Shown here piece by piece: positions 1 through 5,148 of a DNA stretch of 5,148 nucleotides; the stretch's first letter is position 1; every line of letters starts with the position of its first letter. The stretch is taken from assembly GCA_031281925.1 (NCBI GenBank), contig JAITES010000083.1, forward strand, positions 1 to 5,148. Reading direction: 5' to 3'. The notes under the pieces were generated by a model. It did no database searches. It was given only the letters and a program-made list of their open reading frames with translations, and had not been told where the DNA came from. A program made the position numbers and the translations under genes. Source of the DNA: Treponema sp. Its GTDB lineage: Bacteria > Spirochaetota > Spirochaetia > Treponematales > Breznakiellaceae.

Positions 1-2
1 GA

Positions 3-101
3 CATTTTGGAACAGCCTCACTTGATTATGATTCTATCATGGGCTTTGACGGGAAAGTATCAGGCGTTTTCCCTATTAATGGAGCCGGTTCCAAAACTTG
101 A
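3..101 (+). CDS. Possible C-terminal end of an unidentified protein (5' end outside window)
   Basis: An open frame enters at the left edge and ends with TGA at 99-101, giving about 32 residues. The end reads like ordinary protein (for example LDYDSIMGFDGKVSG followed by VFPINGAGSKT), mixed in composition and rich in Gly and Asp. I do not recognise the family and the fragment is too short to assign a function. It would converge on the kinase gene, its stop lying 20 bases from the kinase stop. Against it: frame 1 is also open here up to a TAG at 130-132, and the fragment overlaps both arms of an inverted repeat that looks intergenic. The call rests only on the appearance of the translation. Confidence 0.27.
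   Translation, partial: HFGTASLDYDSIMGFDGKVSGVFPINGAGSKT
5..98. repeat. Inverted repeat, 9-bp arms TTTTGGAAC / GTTCCAAAA
   Basis: TTTTGGAAC at 5-13 is matched by its exact reverse complement GTTCCAAAA at 88-96. The flanks are partly similar too: the left arm read in reverse is GTGAGGCTGTTCCAAAA, and the right arm is GGAGCCGGTTCCAAAAC. The left arm strongly resembles a sequence in the other convergent gap (2947-2963), which suggests a dispersed intergenic element. A smaller imperfect pair, GGGAAA (51-56) and TTTCCC (68-73), lies inside. AAAACT-TG-AGTTTT at 93-106 is a short AT-rich palindrome followed by two more T, too weak to call a terminator. Confidence 0.45.
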
Positions 102-121
102 GTTTTTTCGGAAAAGTCCAT

Positions 122-2218
122 TCAGTTTTTAGGCCCGGCAAACATAGGCTCAAGGGGCATGATAATTTCCACCGCCGTGGAACCCTTCCGGGAACGGAGA
201 CAGTATTCGGCTCCCAGCTGGTGGGCCCTGTATTCCATTGAACGGAGTCCCAGGCCTTCCCTGTCGCGCCTCTTTCCCTTGCCCATTCCCTTGCCGTTGT
301 CCCTCACCTGGAGAAGCAGAAAAGAATCTCCGGCGGCCAGCTTTACCCGGACAAGTTCCGCCCCCGAATGTTTCAGCACATTCTGCAGGGCTTCCTGGAT
401 GATCCGGTAGATGTTAATCTCCTGGTTGCGGTTCAGGGGGAGAGGATCGGGCGCCTCCCATGAAAGGCTGCAGCGCAGGGCTCCCTCCCGGCTGATGCTG
501 TCGCAGAGCCCGGCAATGGCCTCCCTAAGCCCGAATGCGTCCAGATCCATGGGAAAAGAATCGTGGGCATAACGGCGTGTGCGGATCAGGGTTTCATCAA
601 TAAGTTCCGAAAGTTCAGGCAGAAAGACCGCCGGCGCATCCTGAGCGGCAAGGCTCTTGCAGAACATGGAAATTCCGGCCAGCCGCTGACAGATATCGTC
701 ATGGAGGTCCGCGCTGAAACGCCGCCGTTCAAGATCGCTGATCCTGAGAACCTCGGCCTCCACCGCGATACGGCGTTCCGCCTCTTCCTTGAGTTTCCGG
801 TTTGCCTCAAGAAGATCCTTCGTGCGGTAGGCCACTTCCTGTTCAAGCTTGCGGGAACGTTCCTTTTCATCATCCAGGGAACGGAGCCGTTTTACCGTAT
901 TGGCAATAAAGACAGCTCCGCTGGACATCTGGGGATACACCTGATCGGGAGCCTCGTAAAGGACAAAACCCAGATACTCGTTTCCGGAACGGAGATGAAA
1001 AAGACAGAGATCCTGAAACTCCCCCTTGGCTTTTAATTTCCTGAAAAAGAAGCCTATATCCATGGCCTGGGGATTCCCTGCAAAAGAAAGATCCCTGCCT
1101 CCGGATCGCTCAAAAACCAGATATCCTGTTTCGCCGATGTTTTTCAGGGCATCGCCGTAGAGAACAAAGTAGAAACTCCGCACATGGAGGTTGGTTAAAA
1201 AACTCTGCAGATAGGGAATCATGGCGGGAAGAGAATCGATAAGGGCCAGATTGTGTCCCAGGGAATTTACATTGAGTGAATAAATTTCCGATTTGATGAT
1301 GTCATAGGGAGCGGCGCTCATGGCCGGCAGAATTCTTTCCGTGCCCCCTTTTGCGTCTTCGGGCCTTTCCGGGCATCCGCAGGAGGAACGCAGTATCAGT
1401 GTCGATTCAACATAGATGGTTCTGGGCGCGGAAATTCCCCGTATAAGATCCCGAATGGCGCGGACGGCCATGCTGCCCTGTTCCGAAAGAGGCTGACGTA
1501 CCGTGGTGAGGGGAGGATTTACCAGCTGGGCCTGACTTATATCATCAAAACCCGTTACCGGACAGTTCCGCCACCGGGGATCGGAGAGGCTCTGCAGCAG
1601 TTCCTGAATGCCGATGGCAATATTGTCGCTTGCGGCGACAATGCAATCCGGGCTTCCAGGATGAAGGGCAATGTGATTCCGCATGATCTCCATACCGGAA
1701 AGCTCATTGAAGATGCCGCTGTATACCTTTCCCCGGAGCCCCGGAAAGGCCCTCTCCCCGTCCTTAATCGCCTTTCGGAACACGTCTTCCCGGACAACAT
1801 TATCCTGATGCTTTGCCGGGCCCCCCACATAGATAAAATCCCGGTAGCCGTGGGTCATGATAAGGTGTTCCATGAGGAGTTCCATGGATTCCCGGTTCTT
1901 GACAATAATCGAAGGATAATCGAAGAGCCTCATGCCGATGGAGACAAAGGGAACCTGGGATGCCATGGCCTTTAGTTCTGAAGGAATAACAATTTCACTC
2001 TCGTCGGTAAAAACCGAAGAGAGGAGAAGTATGCCGTCCGCGGCAATGAGTTTCCAGGTGGGAATGGTTCCCGCATCGGATTTGTTTTTCCCGTTCAGCG
2101 CTTCACCCTGAACGGAGAGCAGGCCGATACCCAGTTTGCGGGCCTCTTCCCGCACCCCCCGGTACACCGAAAGCTGGTACTCGCCGTCCAGGTTGTTAAG
2201 AAACAGGGCTATGCGCAT
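122..2218 (-). CDS. Soluble hybrid sensor histidine kinase: LacI/PBP1-like sensor, GAF-like domain, HisKA_3 and HATPase
   Basis: This 698-residue protein is probably the sensor of a two-component system that binds a small ligand, likely a sugar, in the cytoplasm. Residues 1 to about 283 form a periplasmic-binding-protein type 1 fold as in LacI regulators (VTGFDD 221-226, PPLTTVRQP 235-243, LRSSCGC 276-282), but the usual LacI helix-turn-helix is absent. There is no signal peptide or membrane segment. Residues about 305-448 look GAF-like, and about 449-500 are charged and probably coiled coil. The kinase core follows: RRRFSADLHDDICQRL with phosphoacceptor His506, N-box QEALQNVLKHSG (Asn613), G1 DNGKGM (640-645) and G2 GLGL (655-658), typical of the NarX/DegS class that pairs with LuxR-type regulators. 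The start ATG has only a weak Shine-Dalgarno (AAGG, 3-base spacer), but a good promoter lies just upstream. The divergent response regulator gene is the likely partner. Ligand and target genes are unknown. Confidence 0.9.
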   Translation of the reverse strand: MRIALFLNNLDGEYQLSVYRGVREEARKLGIGLLSVQGEALNGKNKSDAGTIPTWKLIAADGILLLSSVFTDESEIVIPSELKAMASQVPFVSIGMRLFDYPSIIVKNRESMELLMEHLIMTHGYRDFIYVGGPAKHQDNVVREDVFRKAIKDGERAFPGLRGKVYSGIFNELSGMEIMRNHIALHPGSPDCIVAASDNIAIGIQELLQSLSDPRWRNCPVTGFDDISQAQLVNPPLTTVRQPLSEQGSMAVRAIRDLIRGISAPRTIYVESTLILRSSCGCPERPEDAKGGTERILPAMSAAPYDIIKSEIYSLNVNSLGHNLALIDSLPAMIPYLQSFLTNLHVRSFYFVLYGDALKNIGETGYLVFERSGGRDLSFAGNPQAMDIGFFFRKLKAKGEFQDLCLFHLRSGNEYLGFVLYEAPDQVYPQMSSGAVFIANTVKRLRSLDDEKERSRKLEQEVAYRTKDLLEANRKLKEEAERRIAVEAEVLRISDLERRRFSADLHDDICQRLAGISMFCKSLAAQDAPAVFLPELSELIDETLIRTRRYAHDSFPMDLDAFGLREAIAGLCDSISREGALRCSLSWEAPDPLPLNRNQEINIYRIIQEALQNVLKHSGAELVRVKLAAGDSFLLLQVRDNGKGMGKGKRRDREGLGLRSMEYRAHQLGAEYCLRSRKGSTAVEIIMPLEPMFAGPKN

Positions 2219-2224
2219 TTACCT

Positions 2225-2259
2225 TTAACCCCATGCATAGGGAAATTATACTATGGTTA
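2225..2259 (+). promoter_or_regulatory. Candidate promoter for the response regulator, sharing the -10 region with the kinase promoter
   Basis: On the plus strand TATACT (2247-2252, five of six to TATAAT) lies 16 bases after TTAACC (2225-2230, four of six to TTGACA). The predicted start near 2259 is downstream of the ATG at 2253, so this promoter would favour translation from the ATG at 2289. Four bases of the -10 are shared with the kinase -10 on the other strand. Confidence 0.4.
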
Positions 2260-2274
2260 AACGGTTTTTGCCAA
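2238..2274 (-). promoter_or_regulatory. Sigma-70-type promoter for the histidine kinase gene
   Basis: On the minus strand a -35 hexamer TTGGCA (2274-2269, five of six matches to TTGACA) is followed by an 18-base spacer and a perfect -10 TATAAT (2250-2245). Transcription would start near 2238, giving a 5' leader of about 20 bases before the kinase ATG. The -10 overlaps an oppositely oriented -10 on the plus strand. Confidence 0.6.
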
Positions 2275-2282
2275 AGTATAAT
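2254..2282 (+). promoter_or_regulatory. Second candidate -10 (TATAAT) just before the response regulator start
   Basis: A perfect TATAAT occurs at 2277-2282. The sequence 17 bases upstream (TGGTTA, 2254-2259) matches only half of a -35 consensus. A transcript from this -10 would begin near 2289, which is the A of the preferred ATG, implying a leaderless message. The match could also be chance in an AT-rich stretch. Confidence 0.25.
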
Positions 2283-2288
2283 GAGTCC

Positions 2289-2942
2289 ATGCCTGTGGCA
2301 AAAGTCATGATCGTAGAGGATCATCCGCTCTTTAGTAAGGGTTTAAGTTCTCTTATCACCAGCCGGGGATCTTATTCCGTGGTGGGAGAGGCAAAGGACT
2401 CCGCGGAAGCCTTCAAACTTGCCGGAGAGGAACAGCCGGATCTGGCCATTGTGGATCTCAACCTGGGAGACGAAGACGGCCTGGATCTGCTCAAGGAGCT
2501 GCACAGCCGGTTTCCGGGGATTGCGGTGCTGGTGCTTTCCATGCACGACGAACGCTACTATGCCGAGCGTGTACTCAATGCCGGCGGACGGGGCTACATC
2601 ATGAAGGCCGAAGCGGGCAACAAGGTCATGGAGGCAATAGAAACGGTTCTGGGGGGAAAGATCTACCTCAGCAAGGCCGAACAGGAGCGGCTTTCCGAAT
2701 ACCTGGAACCCGGCCGGGGGCAGAGAGGCCCCTTTGCCTCTGTGGAAAAACTTTCCGACAGGCAGCTCCAGGTATTCAACCTCCTTGGGAAAGGGCTGGG
2801 CACGGTGGAGATTGCGGCAAAACTCAATCTGAGCGCAAAAACCATCGACACCCACAAAGAGCACATCAAGATCAAGCTCCACTGCAACACCACCCAGGAA
2901 CTCAGGCAGCTTGCCATCGAATGGGTCAACCGTCCCGCGTAA
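2289..2942 (+). CDS. NarL/FixJ-family response regulator (REC plus LuxR-type HTH)
   Basis: This 217-residue cytoplasmic transcription factor should be activated by phosphotransfer from the divergent histidine kinase. The receiver domain (about residues 4-117) has the acidic pair Glu10-Asp11 in KVMIVEDH, the phosphoacceptor Asp56 in IVDLNL, the switch Ser84 in LVLSMHD, and Lys106 in GYIMKAE. The LuxR/GerE helix-turn-helix covers about 154-210 (LSDRQLQVFNLLGKG, then LSAKTIDTHKEHIKIKL). I chose the ATG at 2289 because it gives the usual NarL-family length with the receiver beginning at once, and because 2253-2288 is AT-rich and contains promoter-like hexamers. An in-frame ATG at 2253 would add 12 atypical residues (MVKRFLPKYNES); it has a modest Shine-Dalgarno-like AGGGA at 2239-2243 and cannot be excluded. 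No clear Shine-Dalgarno precedes 2289. Target genes are not visible here. Confidence 0.92.
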   Translation: MPVAKVMIVEDHPLFSKGLSSLITSRGSYSVVGEAKDSAEAFKLAGEEQPDLAIVDLNLGDEDGLDLLKELHSRFPGIAVLVLSMHDERYYAERVLNAGGRGYIMKAEAGNKVMEAIETVLGGKIYLSKAEQERLSEYLEPGRGQRGPFASVEKLSDRQLQVFNLLGKGLGTVEIAAKLNLSAKTIDTHKEHIKIKLHCNTTQELRQLAIEWVNRPA

Positions 2943-2946
2943 AACA

Positions 2947-2986
2947 GTGAGGCTTTTTCAAAACTAACCGGGTTTTGCAGGAAGCT
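2947..2986. repeat. Imperfect palindromic element between convergent genes
   Basis: GTGAGGCTTTTTCAAAAC (2947-2964) is followed by a 7-base loop and then GTTTTGCAGGAAGCTC (2972-2987 approximately), its degenerate reverse complement. The core arms CAAAAC (2959-2964) and GTTTTG (2972-2977) pair perfectly. The left arm matches the reverse complement of positions 5-21 at 15 of 17 bases, which suggests a shared repeat family. It lies just after the response regulator stop. There is no U-run after the hairpin in either direction, so it does not look like a standard intrinsic terminator. Confidence 0.45.
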
Positions 2987-3027
2987 CCGGTTTCCGGGAT
3001 TTACAGGATTGAAGCCTGGAAAACCGG
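2987..3027. repeat. Inverted repeat downstream of thrS, possible transcript-end hairpin
   Basis: CCGGTTTCC (2987-2995) pairs with GGAAAACCGG (3018-3027) with one bulged base, and an inner CAGG (3004-3007) pairs with CCTG (3015-3018). The thrS stop lies 10 bases away on the minus strand. No oligo-U tract follows on either strand, so rho-independent termination is not supported. The hairpin may instead protect 3' ends or be part of the adjoining repeat. Confidence 0.35.
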
Positions 3028-3037
3028 CGGCCTCTTT

Positions 3038-4822
3038 CTACAGATCCAGATCCCTGGCTTCCACCTTCTTTTGCACATAGTCCGCAAAGTCCGCAATCTT
3101 CATGGGCTCAAGCTGTCTTCCGTCCCTCAGCCGGATTGAAACCGTGCCTTCGTCCATCTCCCGCTGACCTGCCACCAGCATGTAGGGAATCTTCCGGTTC
3201 TGGCAGTTACGGATCTTGGCGTTAAGCCTGTCGTTATCCAGTTCCGTGCTGACCCGCAGATCGCAGCCGCCTTCGCGGGACCTGGCCCTGAGACAGTCCG
3301 CTACTTTTTTTGCGTAATCGTTGAAGCCTTCGGCCACGGGGATAACCGCTATCTGTTCCGGGGCAATCCATACGGGGAAGGCGCCGCCGAAGTGTTCGAT
3401 AAGCACCCCGAAGAAACGCTCAAGACTCCCCAGCAGAGCCCGGTGAACCATGTAGGGGCGTTTGTGCTGACCGTCCGCATCGACAAAGGTCATGTCGAAG
3501 CGTTCAGGTTCGTTGAAGTCGAACTGGATTGTAGTCATCTGCCATTCCCGGCCCAGCGCGTCCTTTATCTTGAGGTCGATCTTGGGCCCGTAGAACGCGC
3601 CGCCGCCCTCGTCAATCTCGTAGGCCAGCCCTTCGGCTTCTACCGCCTTGCGGAGACTCTCCAGAGCGGCATCCCAGCGGCTCTGCTCCCCCACCGATTC
3701 GGCGGGCTTGGTCGCAAGATAGGCCTTGATGTCCTTAAAGCCGAAAACCTTCCAAATCCACAGACTGAAGCGCAGCACTTCAAGAATTTCAGCTTCCATC
3801 TGTTCGGGGGTGCAGAAAATGTGCGCATCGTCCTGGGTAAAACCCCTCACCCGCAAAAGGCCGTGGAGAACCCCGCTCCGTTCGTAACGGTAAACCGTAC
3901 CCAGTTCCGCCCAGCGCAGGGGCAGATCCCTGTAGCTTCGCTGTTTGTTCTTGTAGATCATAATATGAAAAGGACAGTTCATCGGTTTGATGATGTAATC
4001 CTGTTTGTCGATCTCCATGGGACTGTACATGTTGCCCTTGTAGAAACCCAGGTGCCCGGAAGTTTCCCAGAGCCAACTCTTGCCGATGTGGGGCGTGTAG
4101 AGAATTTCGTAGCCGTTACGGTAGTGTTCCCTGCGCCAGAAATCCTCGATGGCCACCCTCATGCGGCCGCCGTTGGGATGCCAGTAGATGAGCCCCGCCC
4201 CGGCTTCCTCGTGGATCGAGTAGAGATCCATTTCCTTACCCAGACGGCGGTGATCCCGCTTCTCAACTTCATCAAGGAAGGCAAGGTATGCCTTGAGATC
4301 CTTGGGATTCTCCCATGCCGTACCGTAAATTCGGGTAAGCATGGGCCGGTTCTCATCCCCCCGCCAGTAGGCCCCGGCAATGTTCATTAATTTGAAAGCA
4401 GCGGAGTTGATCTCCCTGGTGTTCGCCACATGGGGGCCGCGGCAGAGATCTGCCCACAGGCACGTGCCGTCCGAATCCCGGTTTTCGTACACGGTAATGG
4501 TTTCCCCCGGAGGAAGCTCGTTGATAAGTTCGGTCTTGAACTCTTCGGAAGCAAAACGCCTCAGAGCCTCCTCCCGGCTCAGTTCTACCCGCACCAGATC
4601 GAGCTTTGAATCGATGAGCCTCTTCATTTCGGCTTCAATGGCGGGGAGATCCTCATTGGCAATGGGCCTGGGGAGGAGAAAATCGTAATAAAAACCGTTT
4701 TCGATTGAAGGCCCGATGGCTACCTTTGTACCGGGGAACAGGGTAGTTACCGCCTGAGCCATGATGTGGCTCACCGAGTGGCGGATAAGGGACAGACGTT
4801 CTTCTTTTTGGCCGGCAGACAT
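3038..4822 (-). CDS. thrS: Threonyl-tRNA synthetase, short form without TGS domain
   Basis: The 594-residue cytoplasmic class II synthetase attaches threonine to tRNA-Thr. Numbered from the chosen start, the editing domain begins almost at once with RHSVSHIM (His15, His19) and is completed by DLCRGPH (Cys127, His131), the HxxxH...CxxxH set that removes mischarged serine. The catalytic core follows, with zinc ligands Cys283 (MNCPFH), His334 (DDAHIFC) and His460 (MVHRALLGS), motif 2 around YRYERSGVLHG, and motif 3 around RALLGSLERF. The C-terminal anticodon-binding domain spans about 490-590. Typical bacterial ThrRS has about 640 residues because of an N-terminal TGS domain; here it is absent, as in Borrelia. 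The start at 4822 is fixed by a perfect AGGAGG six bases upstream. An in-frame ATG at 4852 lies inside the riboswitch 3' region and is rejected. Expression is controlled by the T-box leader. Confidence 0.97.
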   Translation of the reverse strand: MSAGQKEERLSLIRHSVSHIMAQAVTTLFPGTKVAIGPSIENGFYYDFLLPRPIANEDLPAIEAEMKRLIDSKLDLVRVELSREEALRRFASEEFKTELINELPPGETITVYENRDSDGTCLWADLCRGPHVANTREINSAAFKLMNIAGAYWRGDENRPMLTRIYGTAWENPKDLKAYLAFLDEVEKRDHRRLGKEMDLYSIHEEAGAGLIYWHPNGGRMRVAIEDFWRREHYRNGYEILYTPHIGKSWLWETSGHLGFYKGNMYSPMEIDKQDYIIKPMNCPFHIMIYKNKQRSYRDLPLRWAELGTVYRYERSGVLHGLLRVRGFTQDDAHIFCTPEQMEAEILEVLRFSLWIWKVFGFKDIKAYLATKPAESVGEQSRWDAALESLRKAVEAEGLAYEIDEGGGAFYGPKIDLKIKDALGREWQMTTIQFDFNEPERFDMTFVDADGQHKRPYMVHRALLGSLERFFGVLIEHFGGAFPVWIAPEQIAVIPVAEGFNDYAKKVADCLRARSREGGCDLRVSTELDNDRLNAKIRNCQNRKIPYMLVAGQREMDEGTVSIRLRDGRQLEPMKIADFADYVQKKVEARDLDL

Positions 4823-4892
4823 AGGGTACCTCCTGCTGCACAATTCGCACATCGCGGGGACGGATTATGAAAATAACCCGCGGTACCACCCT
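4823..4892 (-). promoter_or_regulatory. Antiterminator/antisequestrator and Shine-Dalgarno sequestrator of the T-box
   Basis: In the tRNA-bound form GGG (4891-4889) pairs with CCC (4859-4857), the 7-base bulge TGGTACC (4888-4882) is free for the tRNA NCCA end, and GCGGGTTAT (4881-4873) pairs with ATAATCCGT (4868-4860) around a TTTC loop. In the alternative form CGCGGG (4882-4877) can pair with CCCGCG (4858-4853), and outside it AGGGT (4892-4888) can pair with ACCCT (4827-4823); GGTACC at 4887-4882 can also pair with GGTACC at 4830-4825. These pairings cover the end of the Shine-Dalgarno and its spacer. No T-run follows any hairpin, so translational rather than transcriptional control is inferred. 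Confidence 0.7.
4829..4834 (-). promoter_or_regulatory. Strong Shine-Dalgarno of thrS (AGGAGG) that decides the start
   Basis: AGGAGG is followed by the spacer TACCCT and then ATG at 4822-4820. The last GG plus spacer (GGTACCCT) is complementary to parts of the T-box sequence AGGGTGGTACC, so this ribosome binding site is probably itself the switched element. Confidence 0.9.
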
Positions 4893-5120
4893 GCTTCACC
4901 TTTCCATGACGGAAGGCACACTCATCGCCGCTTACGGGAGCTGAAAATCCTCAAGGATTTTCTTCCGGCCCCGGATAATAAGAGAAACAGTTCCGTTCCC
5001 CGGGACAGCCGGGGAATCTCTTCCCCCTGGAGTGGTTTTCGGCAATTTCCGTTTAACTGCGCTTCCAGCCGCGGCACAGTCTCTCTTGAAACGGGGTAAA
5101 AGCCTACTCGTCTCCATTAA
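4857..5120 (-). promoter_or_regulatory. T-box riboswitch in the thrS leader (tRNA-Thr sensing)
   Basis: This untranslated leader senses the charging state of tRNA-Thr. Reading the minus strand, the Stem I base pairs TGGAG (5116-5112) with CTCCA (5032-5028). The specifier loop has AGTA (5108-5105) opposite GAA (5040-5038), and the codon ACC (Thr) at 5036-5034 is followed by A. Upper Stem I pairs CCGTTT (5094-5089) with AAACGG (5054-5049). The distal part has the AGAGA bulge (5086-5082), stem GACTGTGC/GCGCAGTT, and an apical loop containing GGCTGGAA. Stem II is AAGAGA plus TTCCCCGG (5022-5009) with CCGGGGAA (5003-4996) and TCTCTT (4985-4980). A hairpin GAAAATCC/GGATTTTC (4962-4943) is Stem III or part of the IIA/B region. 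The T-box AGGGTGGTACCGCG (4892-4879) is exact. The specifier register is inferred; the other elements are read directly. Confidence 0.96.
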
Positions 5121-5148
5121 GCCTTTCATTCCACTATGTGCATTTTCC
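5121..5148 (-). promoter_or_regulatory. Possible start of the thrS promoter region at the window edge
   Basis: The minus strand upstream of Stem I contains CATAGT (5138-5133), four of six matches to a -10, which would start transcription near 5126, just before the T-box. Any -35 would be outside the window. The evidence is positional and weak. Confidence 0.2.

Noticed and set aside
93..108. AAAACTTGAGTTTTTT as an intrinsic terminator
   Set aside because: The stem is only five or six mostly A-T pairs with a tiny loop, too weak for termination. It also sits across the possible stop of the left-edge frame.
563..1036. Open frame of 157 codons on the plus strand
   Set aside because: It is antisense to the kinase core, which has all conserved boxes in the minus-strand frame.
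2343..2882. Open frame of 179 codons on the minus strand
   Set aside because: It is antisense to the response regulator, whose plus-strand frame holds all receiver and HTH residues.
3392..4390. Long open frame of 332 codons on the plus strand
   Set aside because: It lies wholly antisense to thrS, whose protein is conserved along its full length. The translation shows no recognisable domain, and long antisense frames are common opposite GC-biased genes.
4823..4852. Upstream in-frame ATG for thrS at 4852
   Set aside because: It lies inside the T-box 3' region, has no ribosome binding site, and the AGGAGG at 4834-4829 points to the ATG at 4822.
4943..4962. GAAAATCC-TTGA-GGATTTTC hairpin as a terminator inside the leader
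   Set aside because: Only a short T stretch, itself part of the stem, and no following U-run. Its place before the T-box fits Stem III or the IIA/B region.
4761..5099. Open frames on both strands over the thrS leader (plus 4761-5099, minus 4932-5129)
   Set aside because: The stretch is explained by base-paired T-box structure. The translations show no protein-like pattern, and no ribosome binding site is evident.

Overview
The window carries three complete genes, a large RNA regulatory leader and short intergenic stretches. The likely source is a spirochaete of the Treponema type (moderate inference). The threonyl-tRNA synthetase lacks the N-terminal TGS domain and closely resembles the short spirochaetal form as I recall it from Borrelia. 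A soluble histidine kinase built on a LacI-like sugar-binding domain, with a Cys-Gly-Cys at the domain end, is also a style common in treponemes. Some Chloroflexi and clostridia share one or the other trait, so the assignment is not proven.

Layout. Positions 1-121 hold the possible tail of an unidentified plus-strand gene and an inverted repeat. Positions 122-2218 (minus) encode a 698-residue protein: periplasmic-binding-protein-like sensor without a DNA-binding domain, GAF-like domain, coiled coil, and a NarL/DegS-type histidine kinase core. Back to back with it, at about 2289-2942 (plus), is a NarL/FixJ response regulator, the obvious partner. The short gap between them holds overlapping, oppositely oriented -10 hexamers, which looks like one bidirectional promoter serving both halves of the two-component system. 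Positions 2943-3037 separate two convergent genes and contain palindromic repeats.

Positions 3038-4822 (minus) encode ThrRS (thrS). Its roughly 300-base leader (4823 to about 5120) is a well-formed T-box riboswitch: Stem I with AGUA/GAA loop and a threonine ACC specifier, distal AGAGA bulge, Stem II, Stem III, and the antiterminator with the 14-base T-box. It has no U-run terminator. Its 3' part can instead pair with the thrS Shine-Dalgarno region, so control is probably at translation. Uncharged tRNA-Thr would then turn on synthesis of the enzyme that charges it.

The two systems appear functionally independent: a cytoplasmic ligand-sensing two-component pair of unknown target, and a housekeeping synthetase under amino-acid-starvation control. 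The most notable points are the T-box in a likely spirochaete, its apparent translational mechanism, and the shared promoter of the kinase and regulator.
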